From an uncultured Bacteroidota bacterium (GTDB lineage: Bacteria > Bacteroidota > Bacteroidia > Chitinophagales > Chitinophagaceae), in the NCBI GenBank assembly GCA_903819975.1, contig CAIJFI010000015.1, positions 16,046 through 80,045 of the forward strand: a DNA stretch of 64,000 nt, written 5' to 3'. A program made the position numbers and the translations under genes. Below the pieces are notes generated by a model. It made no database searches. It was not told the origin of the DNA and saw nothing but the letters and a program-made list of their open reading frames with translations. Shown here in pieces: positions 24,429 through 34,728 of the stretch (position 1 is the first letter of the stretch; each line of letters opens with the position of its first letter).

Positions 24429-25964
24429 TTATTCCCATTCTATAGTAGCTGGTGGTTTACTGCTAATGTCATAAACCACGCGGTTAATGCCTCTAACTTC
24501 ATTGATGATAGCATTACTAACATGTGCAAGGAACTCGTAAGGAAGGTGAGCCCAATCGGCGGTCATTCCATCAACGGATGTAACTGCTCTTAATGCCACA
24601 GTGTATTCGTAGGTTCTTTCGTCGCCCATAACACCTACACTTTTAACCGGCAAAAGAATAGTTCCTGCTTGCCAAACCTTATTGTAAAGGTCAAATTGCT
24701 TTAGGGCTTTCATATAAACATCGTCGGCACGTTGAAGAAGGTCTACTTTTTCGGGAGTAATGTCGCCTAAAATACGAATAGCCAGTCCTGGTCCTGGGAA
24801 AGGATGTCTATTAATAAGGTCGGCTGGGATGCCTAATTCAAGGCCTACTTTTCTAACCTCATCTTTAAATAAATATCTTAATGGTTCTACTAAGCTAAGG
24901 TGTAAGGTATCAGGTAAGCCACCTACGTTATGATGTGATTTAATAGTCTGAGAAGGTCCATGAACGCTCACGCTTTCAATAACATCTGGATAAATTGTGC
25001 CTTGACCTAAGAATTTGGCTTCCAACATGTTAGAAGCTTCTATTTGAAATACATCTATAAATAGTTTTCCTATTATTTTACGTTTTTCTTCTGGGTCCGA
25101 TTTGCCAGCTAGGGCATCATAAAACATTTGCTTCGCATCAATTCCCTTAACATTCAATCCCACTGATTTGTAGATATCTAATACGTTTTGGAACTCATCT
25201 TTTCTCAAAACCCCATTGTCTACAAATATCCCATGAAGGCGAGAACCGATGGCCTTATGTATTAAGGTAGCAGCAACGGTGCTGTCCACACCACCACTTA
25301 AAGCCATAATCACATGACCATCTCCAATTTGAGCCTTTAGTTTTTCTACTGTCTCATTAACAAATGAAGCTGGGGTCCAATTTTGATGACAACCACAAAT
25401 TTCCACAAGGAAGTTTTGGATCATTGTTTTACCCTCGGTAGAGTGGTAAACTTCTGGGTGGAATTGGAAACCGTGTAGGCTATTCCCAGCGTCTGCCTTT
25501 TTTCGGAAAGCTGCTACTGGAATGCTATCGGTATCTGCTAATAGTTCAAAATTATCTGGTAGCTGGGTAATGGAGTCGCTATGGCTCATCCAAACCTGAC
25601 TATTGTTGGCTATATTTTTAAATATGATATCGTCCTTTTGAATTCTCAATTGTGCACGCCCATATTCTCTCTTATTGGACTTTTCAACCTTGCCTCCAAA
25701 ATTCTTAGCACTTAACTGAGCCCCGTAGCAAACAGTCAATACTGGAAGTTTATCCAACATAGCTTTAATGTCTACATTGGGTGCGTCAGCTTCATTTACA
25801 CTGGCAGGGGAACCGCTCAATATGATTCCTTTTAAAGAACTATCAAATTGGATAGTGGTATTAAAGGGCTTAATCTCACAATAAACATTTGCTTCTCTTA
25901 CTGCACGAGCAATAAGTTGCGTGTATTGACTTCCGAAGTCGAGGATAAGTATTTTTTCAGTCAT
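24429..25964 (-). CDS. guaA: GMP synthase (glutamine-hydrolysing)
   Basis: Converts XMP to GMP using glutamine and ATP. The 511-aa protein has a class I amidotransferase domain: [14 protein letters not shown], the nucleophile Cys in LTVCYGAQ and the His/Glu pair in [11 protein letters not shown]. The ATP-pyrophosphatase domain has the P-loop [14 protein letters not shown], and the dimerisation domain ends [25 protein letters not shown], a canonical GuaA C-terminus. I start at MTEKILIL (complement at 25962-25964), because the frame's five-codon extension has no family support. It is a single-gene unit with a strong terminator. Confidence 0.96.
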   Translation of the reverse strand: MTEKILILDFGSQYTQLIARAVREANVYCEIKPFNTTIQFDSSLKGIILSGSPASVNEADAPNVDIKAMLDKLPVLTVCYGAQLSAKNFGGKVEKSNKREYGRAQLRIQKDDIIFKNIANNSQVWMSHSDSITQLPDNFELLADTDSIPVAAFRKKADAGNSLHGFQFHPEVYHSTEGKTMIQNFLVEICGCHQNWTPASFVNETVEKLKAQIGDGHVIMALSGGVDSTVAATLIHKAIGSRLHGIFVDNGVLRKDEFQNVLDIYKSVGLNVKGIDAKQMFYDALAGKSDPEEKRKIIGKLFIDVFQIEASNMLEAKFLGQGTIYPDVIESVSVHGPSQTIKSHHNVGGLPDTLHLSLVEPLRYLFKDEVRKVGLELGIPADLINRHPFPGPGLAIRILGDITPEKVDLLQRADDVYMKALKQFDLYNKVWQAGTILLPVKSVGVMGDERTYEYTVALRAVTSVDGMTADWAHLPYEFLAHVSNAIINEVRGINRVVYDISSKPPATIEWE

Positions 25965-26042
25965 GACGCGAAGATACATTGAATTTTTATGCGTCTTTTA
26001 ACGAATAATACACAAGTTTTTAGCAACAGGGCTAATAGGTAA

Positions 26043-26071
26043 CAAAAAAATCCCGCCGATTAGGCGGGATT
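26043..26071 (-). terminator. Terminator after rpsT
   Basis: AATCCCGCC, a 5-nt loop and GGCGGGATT, followed on the minus strand by seven T residues; 41 bp past the rpsT stop. Confidence 0.88.
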
Positions 26072-26111
26072 CAATATAATAATAGACTACTCTAATGAGT
26101 ATGCTAATTAA

Positions 26112-26381
26112 TTACTTCTTTTTAGCAACTGGAGCGACAGCAGTGTGTCTAGCCAATTTGCTCTTTAAATTAGCAGCTTTGTTTTTATGGATAATTCCAC
26201 GTTTTGCTAATTTATCAATTTGAGAAATGATATTTGGTAATTTCTCGTTGTAAGTAGCTTGCTCACCGATAGTTTTTAAATCACGAATTGCATTACGTGT
26301 AGTTTTACCATAATAACGGTTTCTATCGCGACGTTTAGTTGCTTGTCTTACATCTTTTTTGGTAGCCGAATGATTTGCCAT
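26112..26381 (-). CDS. rpsT: 30S ribosomal protein S20
   Basis: Ribosomal protein bS20, which binds 16S rRNA early in 30S assembly. The 89-aa protein is highly basic and helical, starting MANHSATKKDVRQATKRRDRNR and containing the conserved KRGIIHKNKAANLKSKLARH. Length and sequence fit the family (about 85-90 aa). It is a single-gene unit with its own promoter box (TACCTTTGCCCTCC on the minus strand) and a terminator. Confidence 0.96.
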   Translation of the reverse strand: MANHSATKKDVRQATKRRDRNRYYGKTTRNAIRDLKTIGEQATYNEKLPNIISQIDKLAKRGIIHKNKAANLKSKLARHTAVAPVAKKK

Positions 26382-26404
26382 GTACTAATTAATTTTCAGG
26401 AGGG

Positions 26405-26412
26405 CAAAGGTA
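26405..26412 (-). promoter_or_regulatory. -7 box for rpsT (TACCTTTG on minus strand)
   Basis: Exact TAnnTTTG match 23 bp before the rpsT ATG. The bases that follow, CCCTCC, match the extended motif also seen at rpsU, the tRNA-tuf unit and rplK. The -33 region is T-rich but has no clear TTG. Confidence 0.6.
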
Positions 26413-26662
26413 AGGGAAGAAGCCTAATAATTAAAATTAAAATGAAAAAAAATATAAAAAGTATTTAACTTACTGATAATCAGTACTTTATATTATTTTG
26501 TCTTATTCATGTTTTTTTGAAGTTAAACAAGACAAAACTGCTCATTTTTGAAATGCGAAAACTCTTTTAAATGCATTCCTTTTAGCCTATTTTTTCCTTT
26601 AAAATCAATCATTTAACCCGATATTTGCCCTCTTAGTATTCAACATAAAGAAAGCAATCTAA

Positions 26663-29449
26663 ATGAAGGATTTTTCCTATATCACCAATTCGCATCCCTC
26701 TTTTATTGAAGGGATGTATCAGCAATTTGTTCAAGATCCACAATCAATTGATCCTGAATTAAAAAAGTTTTTTGAAGGGTTTGATTTTGCAATGCAAAAT
26801 GGAGTAAGCGCTTCAGCTGTTGCACCAGCAAATAATAGCATTACGACTTCAACTAATGCAACACCTTCTTCAAATTCATCTACTAGTAAAGCTATAGACT
26901 GGACTAAGGAAATAAATGTGTATCGCTTAATATTAGGTTATAGAAACAAAGGTCATTTAATAGCTAAGACCAATCCAATTAGAGAAAGAAAAGATAGGCA
27001 AGCCAATTTAGATTTATCTTTTTTTGGATTAACAGAGGCTGACTTATCTGCTACGTTTTATGCTGGTAATTTATTGGGCTTAGGTGCGACTACATTACAA
27101 GATATTATTACACACTTACAAAATGTGTATGCGAAAAATATTGGTATCGAATATAAATACATTTCAGACCAAACAAAAGTAGATTGGTTGACAAAAGAAA
27201 TGGAAAATAACTTTTCGGATCCAATTAATTTAGATCAAAAAAGACGCATCCTTGAAAAATTAAATCAAGGGGTCATCTTTGAAAAATTCTTACACACAAA
27301 ATACATTGGACAAAAACGTTTTTCATTAGAAGGCGGGGAGTCTACTATTGCTGCATTAGATGCAATTATTAATGAAGGTGCAGAACATGGAGTAGAGGAA
27401 GTTGTAATTGGTATGGCACATAGAGGTCGTTTAAATGTGCTTGCAAATATTATGGGTAAAACCTATGAGCAAATTTTTAGTGAGTTTGAAGGAACAGCAG
27501 TGTTGGATCAAACTATGGGAAGTGGTGATGTAAAATATCATATGGGTTATAGTTCAGAAGTGGAAACGGTTTCAAAAAAGAATGTGCATTTAAAATTAAT
27601 GCAAAACCCATCACACTTAGAGGCAGTGGATCCTGTAGTACTTGGATTTGCGCGTGCTAAAGCCGATGTGTTGTATGAGAAAGATTTTAATAAAGTTTTA
27701 CCAATATTAATTCATGGAGATGCATCTGTTGCAGGGCAAGGAATTGTGTATGAGATATTACAAATGTGTGATTTACATGGATATCATACCGGCGGTACAA
27801 TTCACTTTGTAATTAATAATCAAATTGGATTTACGACCGACTTTGATGATGCAAGAAGTGCGAATTATTGTACATCGGTTGCAGCCATGGTGCAAGCACC
27901 TGTTTTGCATGTGAATGGTGATGATGCGGAATCAGTTTATAAAGCAGTTGTGATTGCTACAAAGTATAGACAAACTTATCAGTCTGATATTTTTGTGGAT
28001 ATGGTTTGTTACAGAAAGCATGGACATAACGAAGGGGATGATCCTAAGTATACGCAACCTCAATTGTATAAATTAATTGAGCAGCATAAAAATCCAAGAG
28101 AAATATATGTGGAGTTTTTATTGCAAAACGGAGAAGCAGATGCACAAACTTTAGCAAAAGAAATGGAGCAGAAATTCTGGTCCGATTTACAAGCTAGGTT
28201 AGACGAGGTGAAACAAAATCCGCTGCCTTATAAATACCAAGCACCTGAAATTGCATGGAAGGCAATGCATAAAGCAACACCTGCCGATTTTGAATCTTCA
28301 CCGGACACATCTATTAGTACTGATAAAGCAAAATATATTTTTAATGCTTTAATGCGCTGGCCAGAAGGTTTTTCTCCTTTAAAGAAAGTAGAAAAATTAA
28401 TTCAAGAGAAAGTAAAATTATTCGAGACCGAAAATAAAATAGACTGGGCTACGGGTGAATTAATGGCTTATGCTTCTTTATTAGCCGAAGGAAAAACGGT
28501 AAGAATGAGTGGACAGGATGTGAAGCGTGGAACATTTAGTCATCGTCATGCGGTTTTGTTTGATGAAAATACCAATGAGCAATATTGCAGACTAGATCAT
28601 ATTGCACAGAATCAACAACCTTTTAGAGTTTACAATTCCTTATTAAGTGAATATGGTGTATTAGGTTTTGAATATGGATATGCATTAGCCAATGCACAAG
28701 CTTTGGTGGTTTGGGAAGCACAGTTTGGAGATTTCTCTAACGGGGCGCAAACTATTATTGACCAATTTATTGCAGCTGGTGAACAAAAATGGCAGAGACA
28801 AAATGGGGTAGTAATGTTATTGCCTCATGGATACGAAGGGCAAGGTCCAGAGCATAGTAGTGCAAGACTAGAGCGTTACTTGCAATTATGTGCGGAGTAT
28901 AATATGGTTATTACAAATATTACTACAGCTGCTAACTTCTTCCATGCTTTAAGACGTCAATTAACTTGGAATTTCCGAAAACCAATGATTAATTTTTCGC
29001 CAAAAGCAAACTTGAGAAGTCCTTGGACATTTAGTGATATAAAGGATTTGACTCAAGGTGGATTTAAAGAAGTAATTGATGATAGTTTTGTACAAGATCC
29101 TACTCAGGTTAAAAAAGTGATATTCTGTTCTGGTAAAATTTCTTACGAATTAGCGGAGAAGCAAAAGACTGAAAATAGAAATGATATTGCCATTGTAAGA
29201 TTAGAACAATTGTATCCATTGCCGGTAAATCAAATTACAGCATTGCAACAAAAATATGGCAAGGCAGTTTGGTTCTGGGTGCAAGAAGAGCCATTGAATA
29301 TGGGGGCAGCAGGATTTTTACAAATGAATTTAAAAGCAATTAAGTTTGGTGTTATTAGCAGACAGTCAAGTGCATCTACTGCAACGGGCTATATGAAAGT
29401 ACATGCCAAAGAACAAGCAGATATTATTACAACCGCCTTTTCTATTTAA
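26663..29449 (+). CDS. sucA: 2-oxoglutarate dehydrogenase E1 component
   Basis: The thiamine-diphosphate E1 subunit, which decarboxylates 2-oxoglutarate and succinylates the lipoyl group of E2. The 928-aa length matches the E. coli protein (933 aa). The N-terminal tail SFIEGMYQQFVQDPQSIDPELKKFF is the E1o signature. MAHRGRLNVLANI, GDASVAGQGIVYE and NNQIGFTTD lie in the ThDP domain, and HGYEGQGPEHSSARLER lies in the transketolase-like domain. A Ser/Thr/Ala-rich linker (about residues 55-80) follows the tail. sucB begins 24 bp downstream, so both E1 and E2 are made from one transcript. GATATTTG near 26620 is a possible -7 box. Confidence 0.96.
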   Translation: MKDFSYITNSHPSFIEGMYQQFVQDPQSIDPELKKFFEGFDFAMQNGVSASAVAPANNSITTSTNATPSSNSSTSKAIDWTKEINVYRLILGYRNKGHLIAKTNPIRERKDRQANLDLSFFGLTEADLSATFYAGNLLGLGATTLQDIITHLQNVYAKNIGIEYKYISDQTKVDWLTKEMENNFSDPINLDQKRRILEKLNQGVIFEKFLHTKYIGQKRFSLEGGESTIAALDAIINEGAEHGVEEVVIGMAHRGRLNVLANIMGKTYEQIFSEFEGTAVLDQTMGSGDVKYHMGYSSEVETVSKKNVHLKLMQNPSHLEAVDPVVLGFARAKADVLYEKDFNKVLPILIHGDASVAGQGIVYEILQMCDLHGYHTGGTIHFVINNQIGFTTDFDDARSANYCTSVAAMVQAPVLHVNGDDAESVYKAVVIATKYRQTYQSDIFVDMVCYRKHGHNEGDDPKYTQPQLYKLIEQHKNPREIYVEFLLQNGEADAQTLAKEMEQKFWSDLQARLDEVKQNPLPYKYQAPEIAWKAMHKATPADFESSPDTSISTDKAKYIFNALMRWPEGFSPLKKVEKLIQEKVKLFETENKIDWATGELMAYASLLAEGKTVRMSGQDVKRGTFSHRHAVLFDENTNEQYCRLDHIAQNQQPFRVYNSLLSEYGVLGFEYGYALANAQALVVWEAQFGDFSNGAQTIIDQFIAAGEQKWQRQNGVVMLLPHGYEGQGPEHSSARLERYLQLCAEYNMVITNITTAANFFHALRRQLTWNFRKPMINFSPKANLRSPWTFSDIKDLTQGGFKEVIDDSFVQDPTQVKKVIFCSGKISYELAEKQKTENRNDIAIVRLEQLYPLPVNQITALQQKYGKAVWFWVQEEPLNMGAAGFLQMNLKAIKFGVISRQSSASTATGYMKVHAKEQADIITTAFSI

Positions 29450-29473
29450 AAATATTATTAATAAATTTTTATT

Positions 29474-30703
29474 ATGATTTCTATAAAAGTTCCAACAGTA
29501 GGAGAATCTATAACCGAAGTTACTTTGTTAAAATGGACAAAGGCCGAAGGTGCATGGGTGGATCGCGATGAAGTAATTGCAGAATTAGAAAGCGAGAAAG
29601 CTACATTTGAAGTGAATGCCGAACAAGCAGGTATTTTATTTCACAAAGCAAAAGAAGGAGATAGTATTTTAATTGGCGACGTGTTAGCAGACATTGACGA
29701 GTCGGCTGCTAAACCTGCGCAAGCAGAGGCTCCAGCAACAACTGCTACTCCAAGTACATCAACAACTATGGCTGCTCCTGTAAGCCAAGCGCCAGTAACA
29801 TCTGTCTCAAATAATATAAAAACAACACCAGTTGCTGCAGCAATTATTGCTGATAAAAAAGTAGATGCTTCTCAAATTAAAGCAAGTGGATATGCAGGCA
29901 AAATAACTAAAGTAGATGTGTTGGATGCTTTGAACAATCCAGGTAAGATTCAATTTGCTGGACAGGATTTATTTTCTCGAAATGTGCGTCCAGAGAAAAT
30001 GAGTAACCTAAGAAAAACAATTAGTCGTCGTTTGGTAGAAGCAAAAAATACGACAGCGATGTTGACTACTTTTAACGAAGTGGACATGACTGCGATTATG
30101 CAAATAAGAAAACAGTTTAAAGATAAATTTAAAGAAGCACATGGTGTTAACTTAGGTTTTATGAGCTTCTTTGCAAAAGCTTGTGCCATTGCATTAACCG
30201 AGTGGCCAACTGTGAATGCGTTTATAGACGGCGATCAATTATTATACCATGACTATGCAGATATTAGTATAGCTGTTAGTACGCCAAGAGGCTTGACTGT
30301 GCCTGTTATCAGAAATGTAGAAAGTCTAAGTATGGCAGAAATTGAAATGAGTGTTGTTGTGTTAGCAGGTAAAGCAAGAGATTCAAAATTAACTACCGAA
30401 GATTTAACCGGTGGTACCTTTACAATTACCAATGGAGGTGTATTCGGAAGTTTAATGAGTACACCAATTATTAATATACCGCAGTCTGCTATTTTAGGAA
30501 TGCATAAAATTCAAGATCGTCCAATGGCAGTGAATGGGGAAGTGAAAATTTTACCAATGATGTATTTGGCATTAAGCTATGACCACCGTATTATTGATGG
30601 TCGTGAGAGTGTTGGGTTCTTAGTAAGGGTAAAAGAGTTATTAGAAAATCCTGCATTGTTATTAATTGGAAAAGATCCTGTAGCAAGCTTACTAGAATTA
30701 TAA
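29474..30703 (+). CDS. sucB: Dihydrolipoyllysine-residue succinyltransferase, E2 of 2-oxoglutarate dehydrogenase
   Basis: The core subunit carrying the swinging lipoyl arm that transfers succinyl to CoA. The 409-aa protein has a lipoyl domain at 1-76 with Lys42 in [10 protein letters not shown], and then an Ala/Pro/Thr-rich linker. A peripheral-subunit-binding domain follows at about 117-150 ([15 protein letters not shown]...[13 protein letters not shown]). The catalytic domain ends with [16 protein letters not shown], which contains the active-site His and Asp. It follows sucA closely, and its stop codon shares one base with the ATG of the RNA methyltransferase gene (TAATG). Confidence 0.96.
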   Translation: MISIKVPTVGESITEVTLLKWTKAEGAWVDRDEVIAELESEKATFEVNAEQAGILFHKAKEGDSILIGDVLADIDESAAKPAQAEAPATTATPSTSTTMAAPVSQAPVTSVSNNIKTTPVAAAIIADKKVDASQIKASGYAGKITKVDVLDALNNPGKIQFAGQDLFSRNVRPEKMSNLRKTISRRLVEAKNTTAMLTTFNEVDMTAIMQIRKQFKDKFKEAHGVNLGFMSFFAKACAIALTEWPTVNAFIDGDQLLYHDYADISIAVSTPRGLTVPVIRNVESLSMAEIEMSVVVLAGKARDSKLTTEDLTGGTFTITNGGVFGSLMSTPIINIPQSAILGMHKIQDRPMAVNGEVKILPMMYLALSYDHRIIDGRESVGFLVRVKELLENPALLLIGKDPVASLLEL

Positions 30704-31704
30704 TGCATTACGCAGTACACCAAGATATCGCCAATAAATTAATTGCAGCTTACCATGGAGAAGAGCCGCTTGCTAATTATTTAAAAAAATATTTTGCAGC
30801 AAATAAGAAACATGGGAGTAAGGATCGTAAAAATATAAGTGCACTTTGTTATGGACATTTTAGAAATACTATAACTTCTTTTCCTTTTGAGAATAAAATT
30901 TCGGAGGAAATTGATAAGCCTGTATTTGTTGCATCTCATCAAACGCAGCCTTTATTATTTATTAGAATTCGTCCTTGGCAAAAGGAAAAAGTAATTCAAA
31001 AATTACAAGTTGCAAATATTGAATTTACAGAAGTTACAGAAAATGCGTTGGCATTTACAAATACAACTTCTTTGCAAAATATCTTGGAGTTAAATAAGGA
31101 AGCGGTGATTCAGGATCTTAGTTCACAAGCAATTGCTGAGTTATTGCAATTGGTGCCAACTAGTGTAGAGCATCCAATACAAGTTTGGGATGCATGTGCT
31201 GCTAGTGGTGGTAAAACAATCTTAATGTTTGACTGTATGTCAAATATTAGAATGCACCTTTCCGATGTAAGAGAAAGTATTTTATTTAATGCAGATAAGC
31301 GTTTACAGGAAGCTGGAATTCGGCCAGCAAGTGTTCAAGAAATTGATTTAACACAGGCTTTTGATATTAAGAAGCCGTTTGATTTTGTTTTTGCGGACGT
31401 GCCATGTTCTGGAAGTGGAACCTGGGGTAGAACACCAGAGCAATTAGCTTATTTTACTGAAGCGCAATTAAATAAGTACACAAAATTACAGGGTCAAATT
31501 TTACATAATATTATTCCCACTGTAAAATTACATGGGCATTTGTTATTTGCCACTTGTTCGGTATATAAGGATGAAAATGAAAATAATGTAGCTGCTTTGT
31601 TAGCTACAGGTAAGTTTAAATTAGTGAAGCAGCAATATTTTAAAGGATACGATAAACAAGCGGATACATTGTTTGGAGCCATGCTTGAAAAAATTGCAGA
31701 CTAA
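30703..31704 (+). CDS. RsmB/NOP2-family RNA (cytosine-5) methyltransferase
   Basis: A 333-aa SAM-dependent methyltransferase that probably forms 5-methylcytosine in rRNA or tRNA. It has VWDACAASGGKTILM as the SAM motif, DVPCSGSGTWGR with the release cysteine of motif IV, and FATCSVYKDENENNV with the catalytic cysteine of motif VI. A short N-terminal helical region replaces the NusB-like domain of E. coli RsmB (429 aa), so the exact target is uncertain. Its ATG overlaps the sucB stop, so translation is likely coupled. That linkage to a TCA gene looks incidental. Confidence 0.88.
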   Translation: MHYAVHQDIANKLIAAYHGEEPLANYLKKYFAANKKHGSKDRKNISALCYGHFRNTITSFPFENKISEEIDKPVFVASHQTQPLLFIRIRPWQKEKVIQKLQVANIEFTEVTENALAFTNTTSLQNILELNKEAVIQDLSSQAIAELLQLVPTSVEHPIQVWDACAASGGKTILMFDCMSNIRMHLSDVRESILFNADKRLQEAGIRPASVQEIDLTQAFDIKKPFDFVFADVPCSGSGTWGRTPEQLAYFTEAQLNKYTKLQGQILHNIIPTVKLHGHLLFATCSVYKDENENNVAALLATGKFKLVKQQYFKGYDKQADTLFGAMLEKIAD

Positions 31705-31745
31705 AGTCAACATCAGTATTAATAAAGTCAAGTAACTGACAAGTA

Positions 31746-32858
31746 TTAACTACGTGGTGTTAAAGCCCCACTTTGTATAATACCTCCAGCTACTAAATCA
31801 TCTCCTTCATAAAATACGGCACTCTGTCCTGGAGCAATACTTTTTACATTTTCATAAAATCTTGCTTCTACTCCATTATTGGTATGTGATAATGTACATA
31901 AAGCACCGCTATCGTGGTATCTAATTTTTGCCATGAGGTCAGTTGGTCCATCTAAATGATCGTATTTAATCCAGTTAATTTTTGCAACTAACATATCATT
32001 TGAATCAAGATCTTTTTCTTCCCCAATCACAACAATATTTTTCACAGGATCAATTGCTGTAACATAAGCAGGTTTGCCTAATGCAATTTCCAAGCCCTTG
32101 CGTTGTCCAATAGTATAAAAAGGGTAGCCCTTGTGTTTACCTAATCTTTTACCGTTCGTATCTACAAACCATCCACCGTTTACTTTTTCTTCTAATCCAT
32201 CTACTCTTCGTTTTAAAAAACCGCGATAGTCATTATCTGGAACAAAACAAATTTCATAGCTCTCGCTTTTCTTAGCTAGTTCGGGATAGCCCAAATCAAT
32301 GGCCATTTGTCTGATATCAGTTTTATGCATTCCTCCTAATGGCAAAATAGTACGGCTTAATAAATCCTGATCCACACCCCATAATACATAACTCTGGTCC
32401 TTGGTTTCATCTAAGCCTTTTGAAATCACATAACGACCATTGGTATGTTGACGCACTTTTGCATAGTGACCTGTTGCAATAAAATCACATCCTAAAGCAT
32501 CGGCTCTTTTTAATAAAGCCCTCCATTTAATATGTGTATTGCACATCACACATGGGTTAGGAGTGCGACCTGCTAAATATTCTTCAACAAAGTTTTCAAT
32601 TACAAAATCACCAAACTCTTCTCTAATATCTAAAATATAATGTGGGAATCCGTTGTTAACTGCTGCTAATCTGGCATCGTTAAACGAGTCAATATTACAA
32701 CATCCTGTTTCCTTGCCGTTTGTATTGCTTGTGGAGTAGTCCCAAGTTTTCATGGTAATTCCTACCACTTCGTAACCTTCGTTATGCAGCATAAGGGCTG
32801 CGACTGTACTGTCAATTCCGCCGCTCATAGCGACTAATACCTTACCTTTTTTACTCAT
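31746..32858 (-). CDS. mnmA: tRNA-specific 2-thiouridylase MnmA
   Basis: Adenylates and thiolates U34 in the wobble position of tRNA-Glu, -Gln and -Lys. The 370-aa protein has the PP-loop VLVAMSGGIDSTVAAL at its start. The first catalytic cysteine lies in GRTPNPCVMCN and the second in ESYEICFVPD. TGHYAKV and GLDETKDQSYVLW are further family motifs. tRNA-Gln(UUG), one of its substrates, is also encoded in this window. It is divergent from ssb, and a -7 box (TAGTTTTG) precedes it on the minus strand. Confidence 0.96.
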   Translation of the reverse strand: MSKKGKVLVAMSGGIDSTVAALMLHNEGYEVVGITMKTWDYSTSNTNGKETGCCNIDSFNDARLAAVNNGFPHYILDIREEFGDFVIENFVEEYLAGRTPNPCVMCNTHIKWRALLKRADALGCDFIATGHYAKVRQHTNGRYVISKGLDETKDQSYVLWGVDQDLLSRTILPLGGMHKTDIRQMAIDLGYPELAKKSESYEICFVPDNDYRGFLKRRVDGLEEKVNGGWFVDTNGKRLGKHKGYPFYTIGQRKGLEIALGKPAYVTAIDPVKNIVVIGEEKDLDSNDMLVAKINWIKYDHLDGPTDLMAKIRYHDSGALCTLSHTNNGVEARFYENVKSIAPGQSAVFYEGDDLVAGGIIQSGALTPRS

Positions 32859-32889
32859 AGTGTTTGGCCAGTTAAATGTTGGCTTGGCA

Positions 32890-32897
32890 CAAAACTA
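32890..32897 (-). promoter_or_regulatory. -7 box for mnmA (TAGTTTTG on minus strand)
   Basis: Exact TAnnTTTG match about 31 bp before the mnmA ATG. Confidence 0.45.
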
Positions 32898-33006
32898 ACT
32901 CATTTTACTAAGCTTTTCCATTTGTGGGTAAATGGGATGCCTATTTTTATTGTTGAAAAACGAAAAATACTATCTTCACTGCCATATAACGACAAAATTT
33001 AAGAAA

Positions 33007-33429
33007 ATGATCAAGTTACAAGTAATCGGAAATTTAGGCAAAGATGCCCAAGTAAACAATGTGAATGGCAAGTCTGTAATCAACTTTAATGTTGCGCATA
33101 CAGAGCGTTTTAAGGACGCACAGGGTAATCAAAAAGATAGAACAACATGGGTTGACTGTTCTTATTGGACAGATCGTACTGCAGTTGCTCCTTATTTAAA
33201 AAAGGGAACACAAGTGTATGTAGAAGGTACACCAGATGTAAGAACCTATACAACTGCTGATGGTCGTAATGGTGCATCTTTAACTTTACGAATTGCATCG
33301 GTTCAATTATTAGGTGGAAAATCAAATGGTGGAGATAGCCCAGCTCCAGATCAAAGCGCTGGTGCAACATACACACCAAGTGCAGCATCTAGCGATGACT
33401 CAGCAATGGCAGATGATTTACCATTCTAG
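33007..33429 (+). CDS. ssb: Single-stranded DNA-binding protein
   Basis: Binds single-stranded DNA in replication, repair and recombination. The 140-aa protein starts MIKLQVIGNLGKDAQVNNV, an OB-fold with the aromatic DNA-contact residues in DRTTWVDCSYW and RTYTTADGRNG. A Gly/Ser/Pro/Ala-rich tail (about 103-133) leads to the acidic tip MADDLPF, the docking site for partner proteins. The frame extends 25 codons upstream, but that part has no family similarity and the ATG at 33007 gives the usual N-terminus. A terminator follows. Confidence 0.95.
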   Translation: MIKLQVIGNLGKDAQVNNVNGKSVINFNVAHTERFKDAQGNQKDRTTWVDCSYWTDRTAVAPYLKKGTQVYVEGTPDVRTYTTADGRNGASLTLRIASVQLLGGKSNGGDSPAPDQSAGATYTPSAASSDDSAMADDLPF

Positions 33430-33450
33430 ATTTTAACAAAATAATTTTAT

Positions 33451-33479
33451 AAAGGTGTGCTTCGGTACACCTTTTTTTA
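33451..33479 (+). terminator. Terminator after ssb
   Basis: AAGGTGT, a GCTTCGG loop and TACACCTT form the stem, followed by a T run. Confidence 0.85.
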
Positions 33480-33547
33480 TGCGTAAATTTGTCGCATATC
33501 TTTTATTCGGTGATTGCAAAATTGTAATCCCATAATTTAGTAATGAC

Positions 33548-34627
33548 ATGAGCGATAATACATATTCCTATCAACAATTATATTCATTTGCATTGAGTGT
33601 TTTTTTAAAGATGGGTTGCTCTAACGAAGATGCAAGTTTAGCAACAAGTGTTTTATTATCTGCAGACCTTAGAGGAATTGATAGTCATGGTATCGCACGT
33701 TTAATAGGCTATGTAAGATTATGGGAAGTGGGAAGAATTAATCCAACACCAAATATTCGAATTGTACATGAAACCCCTTCAACTGCTGTGGTGGATGGGG
33801 ATAAAGGGTTAGGTTTAGTAGTAGCGCCAAGAGCAATGCAAATTGCCATTGACAAAGCAAAGCAAGTTGGAACAGGATGGGTGAGTGTAAAAAACAGCAA
33901 TCATTTTGGTATTGCAGGTTATCATGCAATGATGGCCTTGTCGCAGGATATGATTGGTATGGCTATGACCAATGCTAGTGCATTAGTAGCGCCAACTTAT
34001 GCTGCAGAAAAAATTTTGGGTACCAATCCAATTGCAGTGGCTGTGCCAGCAGGAAACGAAGAGCCATTTGTTGCGGACTTTGCAACAACAACTGCAGCAA
34101 ATGGAAAATTAGAAATTGCACAAAGAAAAAATGAATCTATTCCAACAGGTTGGGCACAAGACGCAGAAGGTAATGCAAGCAATGATGCACATATTTTAAA
34201 ACAAGGCGGTGCTTTATTGCCTTTAGGATCAGAAAAAGAATTAGGAAGTCACAAGGGTTATGCATTAGGTAGTATTGTAGATATATTTAGTGCAGTATTA
34301 AGTGGGGCTAGTTTTGGTCCTTGGGCGCCTCCTTTCCCTGCCTATGTTCCTATGCCAGAAAATATGCCTGGTGAGGGATTGGGTCATTTTTTAGGAGCTA
34401 TGCGCATTGATGCATTCAGACCAGCCGATGACTTTAAAAACAGTATGGATACCTGGTTAAATAGATTCCGTAATGCTAAGCCAATTAAGGGTCAAGACCG
34501 TGTTTATGTAGCAGGGGATATAGAGCGAAATATGGAAGGGGAAAGAATGAAAAATGGCATTCCGCTCGTGCAAGAAGTAGTTAAGGATTTAACCCAATTA
34601 GCTGATAAGCTTAGCTTGAAATTCTAG
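33548..34627 (+). CDS. Malate/L-lactate dehydrogenase-family (Ldh type 2) oxidoreductase
   Basis: A 359-aa NAD(P)-dependent dehydrogenase of the Rossmann-unrelated 'LDH2/MDH2' family. Members oxidise malate, lactate, ureidoglycolate, sulfolactate or 2,3-diketogulonate. The family landmarks are present: LRGIDSHGIARLIGYV near 39 with the conserved His, VKNSNHFGIAGYHAM near 115, TNASALVAPTYAAEKILGTNPIAVAVP near 138, and SEKELGSHKGYALGSIVD near 230. The substrate cannot be chosen from the sequence. No catabolic neighbours are present: ssb lies upstream and aspartate kinase downstream. Confidence 0.85.
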   Translation: MSDNTYSYQQLYSFALSVFLKMGCSNEDASLATSVLLSADLRGIDSHGIARLIGYVRLWEVGRINPTPNIRIVHETPSTAVVDGDKGLGLVVAPRAMQIAIDKAKQVGTGWVSVKNSNHFGIAGYHAMMALSQDMIGMAMTNASALVAPTYAAEKILGTNPIAVAVPAGNEEPFVADFATTTAANGKLEIAQRKNESIPTGWAQDAEGNASNDAHILKQGGALLPLGSEKELGSHKGYALGSIVDIFSAVLSGASFGPWAPPFPAYVPMPENMPGEGLGHFLGAMRIDAFRPADDFKNSMDTWLNRFRNAKPIKGQDRVYVAGDIERNMEGERMKNGIPLVQEVVKDLTQLADKLSLKF

Positions 34628-34691
34628 AAATTTTATTTTTGAACGGTAGTCATTTTATATAAGACTAACGCCTGTTTTCCAATTTACTTTT

Positions 34692-34699
34692 TACCTTTG
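34692..34699 (+). promoter_or_regulatory. -7 box for aspartate kinase (TACCTTTG)
   Basis: Exact TAnnTTTG match, 29 bp before the ATG at 34729. Confidence 0.5.
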
Positions 34700-34728
34700 A
34701 GGCTCTTATAAATTGAATAATAACGATT